The notes below the pieces were generated by a model that was not told the origin of the DNA, searched no databases, and saw only the letters and a program-made list of their open reading frames with translations. From the NCBI RefSeq assembly GCF_051954455.1, contig NZ_JBQCHS010000001.1, forward strand, positions 1 to 64,000: a DNA stretch of 64,000 nucleotides, given 5' to 3'. Made by a program: the position numbers and the translations under genes. How positions within the stretch are numbered: the stretch's first letter is position 1; each line of letters starts with the position of its first letter. This document shows positions 44,974 to 53,410 of this stretch, one piece after another. The stretch is from Pseudolysinimonas sp051954455 (GTDB lineage Bacteria > Actinomycetota > Actinomycetes > Actinomycetales > Microbacteriaceae).

Positions 44974-46320
44974 GTGTTCAGCGCGATCGCGCGGATCTTC
45001 CGCACTCCGGATCTCCGTACGAAGATCCTCTTCACGCTCGCCATCATCGCCCTGTTCCGGCTGGGCTCCTTCATCCCGGCGCCCTTCGTCAACTTCACCG
45101 GCCTCCAGAAGTGCCTCGACAGCATCTCCGGCGACCAGGGCAGCCTCTACGACCTCGTCAACCTGTTCAGCGGCGGGGCGCTCCTCAAGCTCTCGATCTT
45201 CGCGCTCGGGATCATGCCGTACATCACGGCGTCGATCATCGTGCAGCTGCTGCGCGTGGTCATCCCGCACTTCGACACCCTCTACAAGGAGGGCCAGGCG
45301 GGCCAGGCGAAGCTCACGCAGTACACGCGCTACCTGACCATCGGCCTCGGGCTCCTGCAGTCGACGACCCTCATCACCGTCGCCAACTCGGGCGCACTCT
45401 TCGGCACGACCGACGCGACCTGCTCAGGCGACAGCATCCTCGCGCTCCCGCCGCAGCCGTTCGTCTACTTCGCCATGGGCCTCATGGTCATCAGCATGAC
45501 CGCGGGCACCGGCCTCATCATGTGGATGGGCGAGCTCATCACCGAGCGCGGCATCGGCAACGGCATGTCGCTCCTGATCTTCACCTCGATCGCGTCGCGG
45601 TTCATCCCGTCGATGCAGCAGGTCTACACGCAGGGCGGTCCGAACGGCGTGGAACTCGTGATCGGCGTGGTGATCGTGGGTCTCGCGATCCTGGTCGCGG
45701 TCATCTTCGTCGAGCAGTCGCAACGCCGGATCCCGGTGCAGTACGCCAAGCGCATGGTCGGCAGACGCACCTACGGCGGCAACAACACCTACATCCCGAT
45801 CAAGGTCAACATGGCGGGCGTCGTGCCGGTCATCTTCGCCTCGTCGCTGCTGTACCTGCCCGCGCTCGTCGCGCAGTTCAGCCAGTCGAGCACAGGCAAC
45901 AACCCGGCCTGGGTCGAGTGGATCAACAACAACCTGACCCGCGGCGACAACCCCATCTACATGGCGGTCTACTTCCTGCTGATCGTCGGATTCACCTACT
46001 TCTACGTCGCCATCACGTTCAACCCGGACGAGGTCGCCGACAACATGAAGAAGTACGGCGGCTTCATCCCCGGCATCCGCGCGGGGCGGCCGACCGCCGA
46101 GTACCTCGACTACGTGCTCACCCGCGTGACGCTGCCCGGGTCGCTCTACCTCGGCCTCGTCGCCCTCATCCCGCTGATCGCGCTCGCGCTCATCAACGCC
46201 GACCAGAACTTCCCGTTCGGCGGTACGAGCATCCTCATCATGGTGGGCGTCGGCCTCGAGACGGTGAAGCAGATCGACTCCCAGCTGCAGCAGCGGCACT
46301 ACGAGGGACTGCTGCGTTGA
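44974..46320 (+). CDS. secY: Protein translocase subunit SecY
   Basis: This is the 448-residue channel of the Sec translocon, with ten membrane helices predicted. FRLGSFIPAPFVN, FALGIMPYITASIIVQLL (helix 2/plug region) and YYVAITFNPDEVADNMKKYGGFIPGIRAG-like motifs in the cytoplasmic loops are typical. The GTG is preceded by GGGAGG. Its TGA overlaps the adk TTG. Confidence 0.98.
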   Translation: MFSAIARIFRTPDLRTKILFTLAIIALFRLGSFIPAPFVNFTGLQKCLDSISGDQGSLYDLVNLFSGGALLKLSIFALGIMPYITASIIVQLLRVVIPHFDTLYKEGQAGQAKLTQYTRYLTIGLGLLQSTTLITVANSGALFGTTDATCSGDSILALPPQPFVYFAMGLMVISMTAGTGLIMWMGELITERGIGNGMSLLIFTSIASRFIPSMQQVYTQGGPNGVELVIGVVIVGLAILVAVIFVEQSQRRIPVQYAKRMVGRRTYGGNNTYIPIKVNMAGVVPVIFASSLLYLPALVAQFSQSSTGNNPAWVEWINNNLTRGDNPIYMAVYFLLIVGFTYFYVAITFNPDEVADNMKKYGGFIPGIRAGRPTAEYLDYVLTRVTLPGSLYLGLVALIPLIALALINADQNFPFGGTSILIMVGVGLETVKQIDSQLQQRHYEGLLR

Positions 46321-46922
46321 CCCCTCAGAGCGGCGTGCGCCTGCTCATCGTCGGCCCGCCCGGCGCGGGCAAGGGCACGCAGGCGGCGCGCATCTCGGAG
46401 CAGCTCGGCGTTCCCACGATCTCGACCGGCGACATCTTCCGCCGGAACATCGCGGAGCAGACCGAGCTCGGCAAGCAGGTCAAGGCGATCGTCGACAACG
46501 GCGACTACGTGCCCGACGAGCTCACCAACGAACTCGTCAAGGACCGTCTCGAGCAGGCGGACGCCCACGGCGGCTTCCTCCTCGACGGCTACCCGCGCAC
46601 GCCCGACCAGGTCGCCTACCTCGACGGGTTGCTCGCGAGCCACGGCCACGTCCTCGATGCGGTGCTGCAGCTCGTCGCCGACCCGGAGGAGCTGATCCGC
46701 CGGCTCACGCTCCGCGCGTCTCAGGAGGGCCGCGCCGACGACTCCGAGGACGCGATCCGGCACCGTCAGGAGGTCTACCTCCGCGAGACGCAGCCGCTGC
46801 TGCGGATCTTCCGCGAGCGCGAGCTGCTCGTCGAGATCGACGGACTCGGCTCGATGGACGAGGTCGCACACCGGATCTCGGCCGCGTTGAGCTCCCGCGG
46901 TCTCGGCGCGTCGGCCGCGTAG
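46317..46922 (+). CDS. adk: Adenylate kinase
   Basis: This 201-residue kinase converts AMP and ATP to two ADP. P-loop GPPGAGKGTQAARIS, AMP-site DGYPRTPDQV and the short LID without zinc cysteines fit the actinobacterial short form. The start is TTG at 46317 (TTGA overlap with secY, GAGGGA upstream). GTG 46335 would give 195 residues. map, which usually follows adk, is missing here: infA comes next. Confidence 0.95.
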   Translation: MTPQSGVRLLIVGPPGAGKGTQAARISEQLGVPTISTGDIFRRNIAEQTELGKQVKAIVDNGDYVPDELTNELVKDRLEQADAHGGFLLDGYPRTPDQVAYLDGLLASHGHVLDAVLQLVADPEELIRRLTLRASQEGRADDSEDAIRHRQEVYLRETQPLLRIFRERELLVEIDGLGSMDEVAHRISAALSSRGLGASAA

Positions 46923-47038
46923 CCGCGCCGACTGGCGGAATACTGCGCGATCCCGTACTGTTGACCCTTGGTGTCTGCGCTCTGCAGACGTCCCAATCCC
47001 GCACGACCAGCAGACTTCTGGAGCTGATTCACCGCAGT

Positions 47039-47260
47039 ATGGCCAAAAAGGACGGCGTCATCGAGATCGAGGGCTCGGTGCTCGAAGCTCTTCCCAACGC
47101 GATGTTCCGCGTGGAGTTGAGCAACGGACACAAGGTCCTCGCCCACATCTCCGGCAAGATGCGCCAGCACTACATCCGCATCCTCCCCGAGGACCGCGTG
47201 ATCGTGGAGCTCAGCCCTTATGACCTCACGCGCGGTCGGATCGTCTACCGCTACAAGTAG
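47039..47260 (+). CDS. infA: Translation initiation factor IF-1
   Basis: This is a 73-residue single OB-fold protein occupying the A site during initiation. MAKKDGVIEIEGSVLEALPN and MRQHYIRILPEDRV are canonical. The 116-bp gap before it holds TACTGT (46956-46961), a possible -10, so a separate promoter for the alpha part is likely. The start ATG is in a GCAGTATGG context with GGAG 15 nt upstream. Confidence 0.98.
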   Translation: MAKKDGVIEIEGSVLEALPNAMFRVELSNGHKVLAHISGKMRQHYIRILPEDRVIVELSPYDLTRGRIVYRYK

Positions 47261-47339
47261 CACCAGCAGTCGCTGAGAAGTAACGGATCCCGCCGGCCAC
47301 CGCCGCCGGGTTCACGATGACAGCGAGAGAAGAAGCAAC

Positions 47340-47456
47340 ATGAAGGTCAACCCCAGCGTCAAGCCGATCTGCGACCACTGCAAGGTGATCCGTCGCAACG
47401 GTCGCGTCATGGTCATCTGCAAGTCCAACCCCCGCCACAAGCAGCGCCAGGGCTGA
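47340..47456 (+). CDS. rpmJ: 50S ribosomal protein L36
   Basis: A 38-residue zinc-ribbon protein: MKVNPSVKPICDHCKVIRR and GRVMVICKSNPRHKQRQG contain the C-x2-C-x12-C-x4-H zinc set. It sits between infA and rpsM as usual. AGAGAAGAAG precedes the ATG. A 128-bp gap to rpsM follows and shows only weak stem potential. Confidence 0.97.
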   Translation: MKVNPSVKPICDHCKVIRRNGRVMVICKSNPRHKQRQG

Positions 47457-47584
47457 GACCGCACCACCGCAACTGAACAACAAAGCGTCACCAGGATCGC
47501 CGCGAGCGGCGTGACACCCCGGGTCCGGAGGCCCGAGCACCGGTGAGGCACAGACCTCCGGATACCGAGTAAGGAACTGCCGAC

Positions 47585-47965
47585 ATGGCACGTCTCGCCG
47601 GTGTCGACATCCCGCGCGACAAGCGCGTGGAGGTCGCACTCACGTACATCTACGGGGTCGGTCGCACCCGCGCCCTCGCCACGCTGAAGGAGACCGGGAT
47701 CTCCGGCGACATCCGCGTGAAGGACCTCACCGACGACCAGCTGGTCGCCCTCCGCGACTTCATCGAGGGCAACTACAAGGTGGAGGGCGACCTCCGCCGC
47801 GAGGTCCAGGCCGACATCCGCCGCAAGGTCGAGATCGGCTCGTACGAGGGCCTCCGCCACCGTCGCGGGCTCCCCGTCCGCGGCCAGCGCACCAAGACCA
47901 ACGCCCGCACCCGCAAGGGCCCGAAGCGCACCGTCGCCGGTAAGAAGAAGGCAGGCAAGAAGTAA
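47585..47965 (+). CDS. rpsM: 30S ribosomal protein S13
   Basis: This is a 126-residue head protein contacting the P-site tRNA. MARLAGVDIPRDKRVEVALTYIYGVG and GLRHRRGLPVRGQRTKTNARTRKGP are diagnostic. The tail is Lys-rich. It overlaps rpsK in TAATG. Confidence 0.98.
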   Translation: MARLAGVDIPRDKRVEVALTYIYGVGRTRALATLKETGISGDIRVKDLTDDQLVALRDFIEGNYKVEGDLRREVQADIRRKVEIGSYEGLRHRRGLPVRGQRTKTNARTRKGPKRTVAGKKKAGKK

Positions 47966-48366
47966 TGGCCACTCCCAAGGCCTCCGCCGGCCGCAAGCCG
48001 CGCCGCAAGGAGAAGAAGAACATCGCCGTGGGCCAGGCCCACATCAAGTCGACGTTCAACAACACGATCGTCTCGATCACCGACCCGTCGGGTGCGGTCA
48101 TCGCCTGGGCCTCCGGCGGCGACGTCGGCTTCAAGGGTTCGCGCAAGTCGACCCCGTACGCCGCGGGCATGGCCGCCGAGTCGGCCGCGCGCAAGGCGCA
48201 GGAGAACGGCATGAAGAAGGTCGACGTCTTCGTCAAGGGCCCGGGCTCGGGTCGCGAGACCGCGATCCGATCGCTCACCGCCGCGGGTCTCGAGGTCGGC
48301 TCGATCAACGATGTGACGCCGCAGGCGCACAACGGCGTCCGCCCGCCGAAGCGCCGCCGCGTCTGA
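47965..48366 (+). CDS. rpsK: 30S ribosomal protein S11
   Basis: This is a 133-residue platform protein. KNIAVGQAHIKSTFNNTIVSITD, GRETAIRSLTAAGLEVGSINDVTP and HNGVRPPKRRRV are canonical. The next gene in many operons would be rpsD, but here a 140-bp gap with a hairpin leads to rpoA. Confidence 0.98.
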   Translation: MATPKASAGRKPRRKEKKNIAVGQAHIKSTFNNTIVSITDPSGAVIAWASGGDVGFKGSRKSTPYAAGMAAESAARKAQENGMKKVDVFVKGPGSGRETAIRSLTAAGLEVGSINDVTPQAHNGVRPPKRRRV

Positions 48367-48370
48367 CGCG

Positions 48371-48402
48371 ATGAGGCGGGGGCCTGCGGGCTCCCGCCTC
48401 AT
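48371..48402 (+). terminator. Hairpin between rpsK and rpoA
   Basis: Perfect 10-bp arms ATGAGGCGGG (48371-48380) and CCCGCCTCAT (48393-48402) start 5 bp after the rpsK stop. There is no T-run. A second 7-bp stem stands at 48466-48487 near the rpoA ribosome site (GAAAGGAAG). The first may be a partial terminator or an mRNA processing element setting rpoA level. Confidence 0.65.
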
Positions 48403-48506
48403 GCGCGCCCCACGACTTTCACAACTCCACATCCCGGCGGCCCAGCCACCCGCCGTACCTCACGTGGGCGTCATATGGCGGACGCCCTCGCCGAAAGGAA
48501 GCACCC

Positions 48507-49496
48507 GTGCTCATCGCACAGCGTCCCACCCTCTCCGAGGAGAACATCTCCGAGTTCCGCTCGCGGTTCGTCATCGAGCCGCTCGAGCCGGGCTTCGGCT
48601 ACACCCTCGGCAACTCGCTGCGTCGCACCCTGCTGTCGTCCATCCCGGGCGCGGCGGTCACCAGCATCCGCATCGACGGGATCCAGCACGAGTTCGACAC
48701 CATCCCCGGTGTCAAGGAGGACGTCGTCGAGATCGTCCTCAACATCAAGAACCTGACGGTCTCGAGCGAGCACGACGAGCCGATCACCGCCTACCTGCGC
48801 AAGCAGGGCACGGGCGTCGTCACCGCCGCCGACATCTCGGCGCCGGCCGGGGTCGAGATCCACAACCCGGACCTCGTCATCGCGACGCTCAACGACAAGG
48901 CGAAGTTCGAGCTCGAGCTCACCATCGAGCGCGGCCGCGGCTACGTGTCGGCGACTCAGAACCGCAGCGAGTTCAGCGAGGCGGGCCAGATCCCGATCGA
49001 CTCGATCTACTCGCCCGTGCTCAAGGTCACCTACCGCGTCGAGGCCACCCGTGCCGGTGAGCGCACCGACTTCGACCGTCTCGTGGTCGACGTCGAGACC
49101 AAGGCCGCGATCAGCCCGCGCGACGCGATCGCGTCGGCCGGCCGCACCCTGGTCGAGCTGTTCGGTCTCGCCCGCGAGCTGAACGCCGCGGCCGAGGGCA
49201 TCGAGATCGGCCCCGCGCCGGTCGACGCGGTGCTGTCGAGCGAGCTCAGCATGCCGATCGAGGACCTCGACCTGTCCGTGCGCTCCTACAACTGCCTGAA
49301 GCGCGAGGGCATCAACACCGTGTCGGAGCTCGTCGCGCTGTCGGAGACGCAGCTCATGAACATCCGCAACTTCGGCCAGAAGTCGGTGGACGAGGTCAAG
49401 GACAAGCTCACCGAGATGGGCCTGTCGCTGAAGGACAGCGTGCCCGGCTTCGACGGCGCGCACTTCTACGGCGGCTACGACGACGAGAACGTCTGA
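48507..49496 (+). CDS. rpoA: DNA-directed RNA polymerase subunit alpha
   Basis: This is the 329-residue polymerase assembly subunit. The N-terminal domain has ISEFRSRFVIEPLEPGFGYTLGNSLRRTLL and a C-terminal domain (about 250-312) has the helix-hairpin-helix SYNCLKREGINTVSELV used for UP-element and activator contacts. GTG start with AAGGAAG upstream. Confidence 0.99.
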   Translation: MLIAQRPTLSEENISEFRSRFVIEPLEPGFGYTLGNSLRRTLLSSIPGAAVTSIRIDGIQHEFDTIPGVKEDVVEIVLNIKNLTVSSEHDEPITAYLRKQGTGVVTAADISAPAGVEIHNPDLVIATLNDKAKFELELTIERGRGYVSATQNRSEFSEAGQIPIDSIYSPVLKVTYRVEATRAGERTDFDRLVVDVETKAAISPRDAIASAGRTLVELFGLARELNAAAEGIEIGPAPVDAVLSSELSMPIEDLDLSVRSYNCLKREGINTVSELVALSETQLMNIRNFGQKSVDEVKDKLTEMGLSLKDSVPGFDGAHFYGGYDDENV

Positions 49497-49532
49497 CCTG
49501 ACGGTTTCTAGGACATAGGAAGACACGGAACA

Positions 49533-50147
49533 ATGCCCAAGCCCACCAAGGGTCCCCGCCTCGGAGGCGGCCCGGCGCACGAGCGCCTGCTGCTCGCGAA
49601 CCTCGCCTCGGCGCTCTTCACCCACAAGAGCATCCAGACCACGGAGACGAAGGCCAAGCGCCTGCGTCCCCTCGCGGAGCGCCTCATCACCTTCGCGAAG
49701 CGCGGCGACCTGCACGCGCGTCGCCGGGTGATGACGATCATCCGCGACAAGTCCGTCGTGCACGAGCTGTTCACCGAGATCGCACCGCTCGTCGCGGAGC
49801 GCGAGGGCGGCTACACCCGCATCATCAAGACCGGATTCCGCAAGGGCGACAACGCCCCCATGGCGGTCATCGAGCTCGTCCTCGAGCCCGTGACCAAGAA
49901 GCCGGCGTCGTCGACGAGGTCGGCCGCCCGCAACGAGACGCCGAAGGCCGCGCCGGCGACGGCCGCCGCGCCTGCCGAGGAGACCCCTGCCGAGGAGGAG
50001 GCGATCGAGGCCGAGGAGGCCGAGGTCGTCGCCGAGGGCGGGAGCGAGGCCGACGCGCCCGAGGCCGAGAAGACCGCGGTCGAGGCGCAGGATGAGGCCG
50101 TCGAGGCCTCGACCGACGCCGCGCCGGCCGAGGACGACGCCAAGTAG
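49533..50147 (+). CDS. rplQ: 50S ribosomal protein L17 with acidic C-terminal tail
   Basis: The core (residues 1-120) is a normal L17: PKPTKGPRLGGGPAHERLLLANLASALF and KAKRLRPLAERLITFAKRG. About 84 further residues are Ala/Glu-rich, low in complexity and acidic. The total is 204, against about 127 usual. Last gene of the superoperon, followed by a strong terminator at 50169. Confidence 0.97.
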   Translation: MPKPTKGPRLGGGPAHERLLLANLASALFTHKSIQTTETKAKRLRPLAERLITFAKRGDLHARRRVMTIIRDKSVVHELFTEIAPLVAEREGGYTRIIKTGFRKGDNAPMAVIELVLEPVTKKPASSTRSAARNETPKAAPATAAAPAEETPAEEEAIEAEEAEVVAEGGSEADAPEAEKTAVEAQDEAVEASTDAAPAEDDAK

Positions 50148-50168
50148 GCTGCGCACCCACTGATCGAG

Positions 50169-50195
50169 GGCCCCGCCGGGTGAACCGGCGGGGCC
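50169..50195 (+). terminator. Terminator of the ribosomal superoperon
   Basis: A perfect 11-bp stem (50169-50179 with 50185-50195) and a GTGAA loop is followed by TTCGTCGTCT. It lies 21 bp after the rplQ stop. The -10-like TACGGT of the next gene starts 10 bp later. Confidence 0.85.
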
Positions 50196-50216
50196 TTCGT
50201 CGTCTACGGTGACGGC

Positions 50217-51266
50217 ATGGCGACCGACGCTCCGACAGGCTCAGGGCGAGCTGCGGTGGTGCTGGAGGTCGACGGTCCGGACGGGACGCGGTCGGTGCGC
50301 GTGTCGAGCCCCGACCGCGTGCTCTGGCCCGATGTCGGCGTGACGAAGCTCGAGCTCGCCGAGTACCTGGTGGCCGTGGGCGGCGCGTTCGTGGAGGCGA
50401 ACGGGGACCGCCCGGTGGCTCTGCAGCGGTTGCCCGAGGGGATCGAGGGCGAGGAGTTCTTCAGCAAGTCGCCGCCGCGCGGGGTGCCGGCGTGGATCCG
50501 CGACACGATGGTCACCTTTCCGAGCGCCCGCCGGCATCCGATGCTCGTCATCGACGAGCCGGCCGCGGCCGTCTGGATGGCGCAGATGAACACGATCGTC
50601 TTCCACCCCTGGCCCTCCCGTGCCGAGGACATCGACCACCCCGACCAGCTGCGGATGGACCTCGACCCGCAGCCCGGTGTCGGATACCGCGACGCGGTGC
50701 GGGCGGCGCCGGTGCTGCGCGCCATCCTCGAGGAGGCGGGCCTCACGCCGTACGTCAAGACGTCGGGCAGCCGTGGCCTTCACGTCTACGCCCCCATCGA
50801 GCCGACCCACGACTTCATCGACGTGCGCCACGCCGTCATCGCGGCGGGCCGCGAGCTGGAGCGGCGGATGCCGACCGAGGTCACGACCGCGTGGTGGAAG
50901 GAGGAGCGCGGCGAGCGGGTCTTCGTCGACTTCAACCAGTCGGCGCGGGATCGGACGATCGCGGGCGCCTACAGCCCCCGGGCGCGACCCGGGGCGCCCG
51001 TGTCGACGCCGCTCCGCTGGGAGGAGCTGGACTCGGCCGACCCGGCGGTGTTCACCGTGCGCTCGGTGGCCGCGCGCCTTCGCGAGCACGGCGACCCGTG
51101 GCACGGGATGGCCGAGCACCGCGGCGCGCTCGACGTGCTGCTCGGGTGGTGGGAGCGCGATGTCGCCGCGGGGATCGGCGAGCTGCCGTACCCGCCGGAG
51201 TACCCGAAGATGCCGGGGGAACCGCCGCGGGTGCAGCCGAGCCGGGCGAGGAAGCCGTCGGAGTAG
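50217..51266 (+). CDS. LigD-type primase-polymerase domain protein (NHEJ)
   Basis: This 349-residue stand-alone polymerase domain of the archaeo-eukaryotic primase type is found in LigD proteins and fills ends in non-homologous end joining. MDLDPQPG carries the two metal-binding aspartates, TSGSRGLHVYAPI follows, and FSKSPPRGVPAWI and FVDFNQSARDRTIAGAYSPR are conserved. No ligase or nuclease domain is fused. TACGGT ends 6 nt before the ATG (leaderless type). It converges with the ligase gene. No Ku gene is in the window. Confidence 0.9.
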   Translation: MATDAPTGSGRAAVVLEVDGPDGTRSVRVSSPDRVLWPDVGVTKLELAEYLVAVGGAFVEANGDRPVALQRLPEGIEGEEFFSKSPPRGVPAWIRDTMVTFPSARRHPMLVIDEPAAAVWMAQMNTIVFHPWPSRAEDIDHPDQLRMDLDPQPGVGYRDAVRAAPVLRAILEEAGLTPYVKTSGSRGLHVYAPIEPTHDFIDVRHAVIAAGRELERRMPTEVTTAWWKEERGERVFVDFNQSARDRTIAGAYSPRARPGAPVSTPLRWEELDSADPAVFTVRSVAARLREHGDPWHGMAEHRGALDVLLGWWERDVAAGIGELPYPPEYPKMPGEPPRVQPSRARKPSE

Positions 51267-51282
51267 CCGCGACCGGCGTCGG

Positions 51283-52335
51283 TCAGCCGAGCACGTCGTC
51301 GAGGTCGTAGGCCGCCGGCCGCTCGAGCTGGTCGAGACGGCACGATGCGGGCTCCCGATCCGGGCGCCAGCGCTCGAACTGGACCGCGTGCCGGAACCGG
51401 CCGCCCTCGAGCTGGTCGTAGCGCACTTCGAGCACGCGCTCCGGTCGGAGGCGGACGAGCCCGATGTCCTTCGCGGAGGAGAAGCGACTCCGCTCACCCT
51501 CGCCCTGCACCGCCGCGCCGGAGGCGTCGCGCTCGACGAGCGGCTGCAGCTCCTCGAGGAGCTCGTCCCGGCGGGCGGCGCTGAACGCCGACGCGCCGCC
51601 GACGCCGCGCAGCACCCCGTCGGCGTCGTACAGCCCCACGAGGAGCGACCCGATGCCGTGGCCGGTCGTGTGGACGCGGTACCCGATCGGCACGACATCG
51701 GCCGTCCGGTGGTGCTTGATCTTGCGCATCACGCGCGTGCCCGGCCGGTAGCTCGCGGCGCGCGGCTTCGCGACGACGCCATCGAGCCCGGCACCCTCGA
51801 ACTCCACGAACCATCGACGCGCGAGCTCCGGGTCGCGGGTGGTGCGGCCGAGGTGGAGCGGCGCGGTGACACCGCCGAAGAGGGTCTCGAGCCGCGCCCG
51901 GCGCGCGGCGAACGGCTCGTCGAGGAGCGAGCGGCCGTCGGCCGCCAGGAGATCGAAGGCGACGAACGAGGCGGGGGTCTCGGCGGCGAGTCTCGCGACG
52001 CGGCTCGCAGCGGGGTGGATGCGCTGCGAGAGCGCGTCCCAGTCGAGCCGCTCGCGGCCCCTCGGGCCGGTCCGCACGACGATCTCGCCGTCGATGATGC
52101 AGGGTTCGCGCAGCTGCTCCGCGACCACCGTGGCGAGCTCGGGGAAGTACCGGGTCAGCGGCTTCGAGCCGCGACTGCCGATCTCGACATCGGGGCCGTC
52201 CGCGAAGACGATGCCGCGGAATCCGTCCCACTTCGGCTCGTAGTCCCAGCCGCCGTCGACGGAGTCCGGCTCCGGCACCGCGTCGATCGCGGTGGCGAGC
52301 ATGGGCTGGATCGGCGGATGGAGCGGCAGAGCCAT
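51283..52335 (-). CDS. ATP-dependent DNA ligase
   Basis: This is a 350-residue ligase with nucleotidyltransferase and OB-fold domains, of the LigC/LigD-ligase group. Motif I YEPKWDGFRGI has the adenylated Lys, motif III is FVAFDLLA, motif IV GLDGVVAKP, and motif V RKIKHHRTADVV. The C-terminal OB part has VGLYDADGVLRGVGGASAF and RPERVLEVRYDQLEGGRFRH. The ATG at 52335 follows TAGCCT by 5 nt, again leaderless. It faces the polymerase gene (16-bp gap), and the two probably act in one repair process. Confidence 0.92.
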   Translation of the reverse strand: MALPLHPPIQPMLATAIDAVPEPDSVDGGWDYEPKWDGFRGIVFADGPDVEIGSRGSKPLTRYFPELATVVAEQLREPCIIDGEIVVRTGPRGRERLDWDALSQRIHPAASRVARLAAETPASFVAFDLLAADGRSLLDEPFAARRARLETLFGGVTAPLHLGRTTRDPELARRWFVEFEGAGLDGVVAKPRAASYRPGTRVMRKIKHHRTADVVPIGYRVHTTGHGIGSLLVGLYDADGVLRGVGGASAFSAARRDELLEELQPLVERDASGAAVQGEGERSRFSSAKDIGLVRLRPERVLEVRYDQLEGGRFRHAVQFERWRPDREPASCRLDQLERPAAYDLDDVLG

Positions 52336-52408
52336 GCTCCAGGCTAGGCCGACGCCGACCGGGAGGCGGGGATCGGGCCCCGCGAACCTCCAGCCTAGAC
52401 TCGGCCGC

Positions 52409-53287
52409 ATGGCGACGACCCGGGTCCGGATGGATCTCGCCTACGACGGCACCGAGTTCTCCGGGTGGGCGCGGCAGCGCGGTCTCCGCACGGTGCAGGG
52501 GGAGCTGGAGTCGCGTCTCGCCGAGCTGTTCCGGTCCACCGGCGCGCAGCCCGCGGTCACGGTCGCGGGGCGCACCGACGTCGGCGTGCACGCGACGGGG
52601 CAGGTGGCGCACGTGGACCTCGGGGACGCCGAGCTGGCCGTGCTCGACCGGGTGCGCGGCACCGCCACGACGCACGGGCCGGCGTCGCTGGCCCGACGTC
52701 TGACGGGGATCGGCGGTCCGGTGTCCGACCTGGTGGTCTCCCGGTCCGCCGTCGCACCCGAGGGCTTCGACGCCCGGTTCGCGGCCCTGTGGCGCCGCTA
52801 CGAGTACCGGCTCGCCGACGGCCGCGCCCCGCACGATCCACGCCGTCGGCACCACACGCTCTGGCACCCCGCCGACCTGGACGAGGCGGCCATGGAGGCG
52901 ACGGCGGCGTCGCTCCTCGGCCTGCACGACTTCGCGGCGTTCTGCCGGCCGCGCGAGGGGGCGACCACGATCCGCACGCTGCAGGAGTTCACCTGGCGCC
53001 GCGACGACGACGGCGTGCTCGTCGCGCGGGTGCGCGCCGACGCGTTCTGCCACAGCATGGTCCGGGCGCTCGTCGGCTCGTGCATCGCGGCGGGGGAGGG
53101 GCGGCTGGCAGCGGACCGCGTCGCGGCGCTGCGGGATGCGGGTGCGCGCTCCTCGGCGTTCAAGGTCGTGCCCGCGCGCGGGCTCACGCTGGTGGAGGTG
53201 GGCTACCCGCCCGACGAGGAGCTCGCGGCGCGGGTCGAGCGCACCCGGGCCCGGCGCCAGGTGGCGGAGCTCGACCCGATCGACTAG
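52409..53287 (+). CDS. truA: tRNA pseudouridine(38-40) synthase TruA
   Basis: This 292-residue enzyme isomerises uridines in the anticodon arm. VRMDLAYDGTEFSGWARQ opens the protein, the catalytic Asp is in AGRTDVGVHA, RRYEYRLADG is typical, and RADAFCHSMVRALVG near the end is conserved. The start is the ATG at 52409, 7 nt after TAGACT. A longer in-frame reading to 52292 is rejected. In most genomes it directly follows rplQ. Here the two repair genes are in between. Confidence 0.96.
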   Translation: MATTRVRMDLAYDGTEFSGWARQRGLRTVQGELESRLAELFRSTGAQPAVTVAGRTDVGVHATGQVAHVDLGDAELAVLDRVRGTATTHGPASLARRLTGIGGPVSDLVVSRSAVAPEGFDARFAALWRRYEYRLADGRAPHDPRRRHHTLWHPADLDEAAMEATAASLLGLHDFAAFCRPREGATTIRTLQEFTWRRDDDGVLVARVRADAFCHSMVRALVGSCIAAGEGRLAADRVAALRDAGARSSAFKVVPARGLTLVEVGYPPDEELAARVERTRARRQVAELDPID

Positions 53288-53410
53288 CCTGTTGAGGTTG
53301 CCCGCTCGACGCGGGCCGCATTCCGAGCCCTCCACCGCAGGGTTCCCGCCGATCCGGCGGGAACGCTCACCGGAGCGGGATTCACGACACCTCGAGAGAA
53401 AGCAGTCATC
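53288..53410 (+). promoter_or_regulatory. Leader of rplM-rpsI with strong hairpin
   Basis: TAGCCT (53285-53290), overlapping the truA stop, is a probable -10. The leader of about 110 nt holds a 10-bp perfect hairpin (53342-53351 with 53355-53364, loop ATC) and a smaller CCCGC/GCGGG stem before it. The rplM ATG follows GAGAGAAAG. L13 leaders are regulatory in other bacteria. Here that is inference. Confidence 0.6.
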
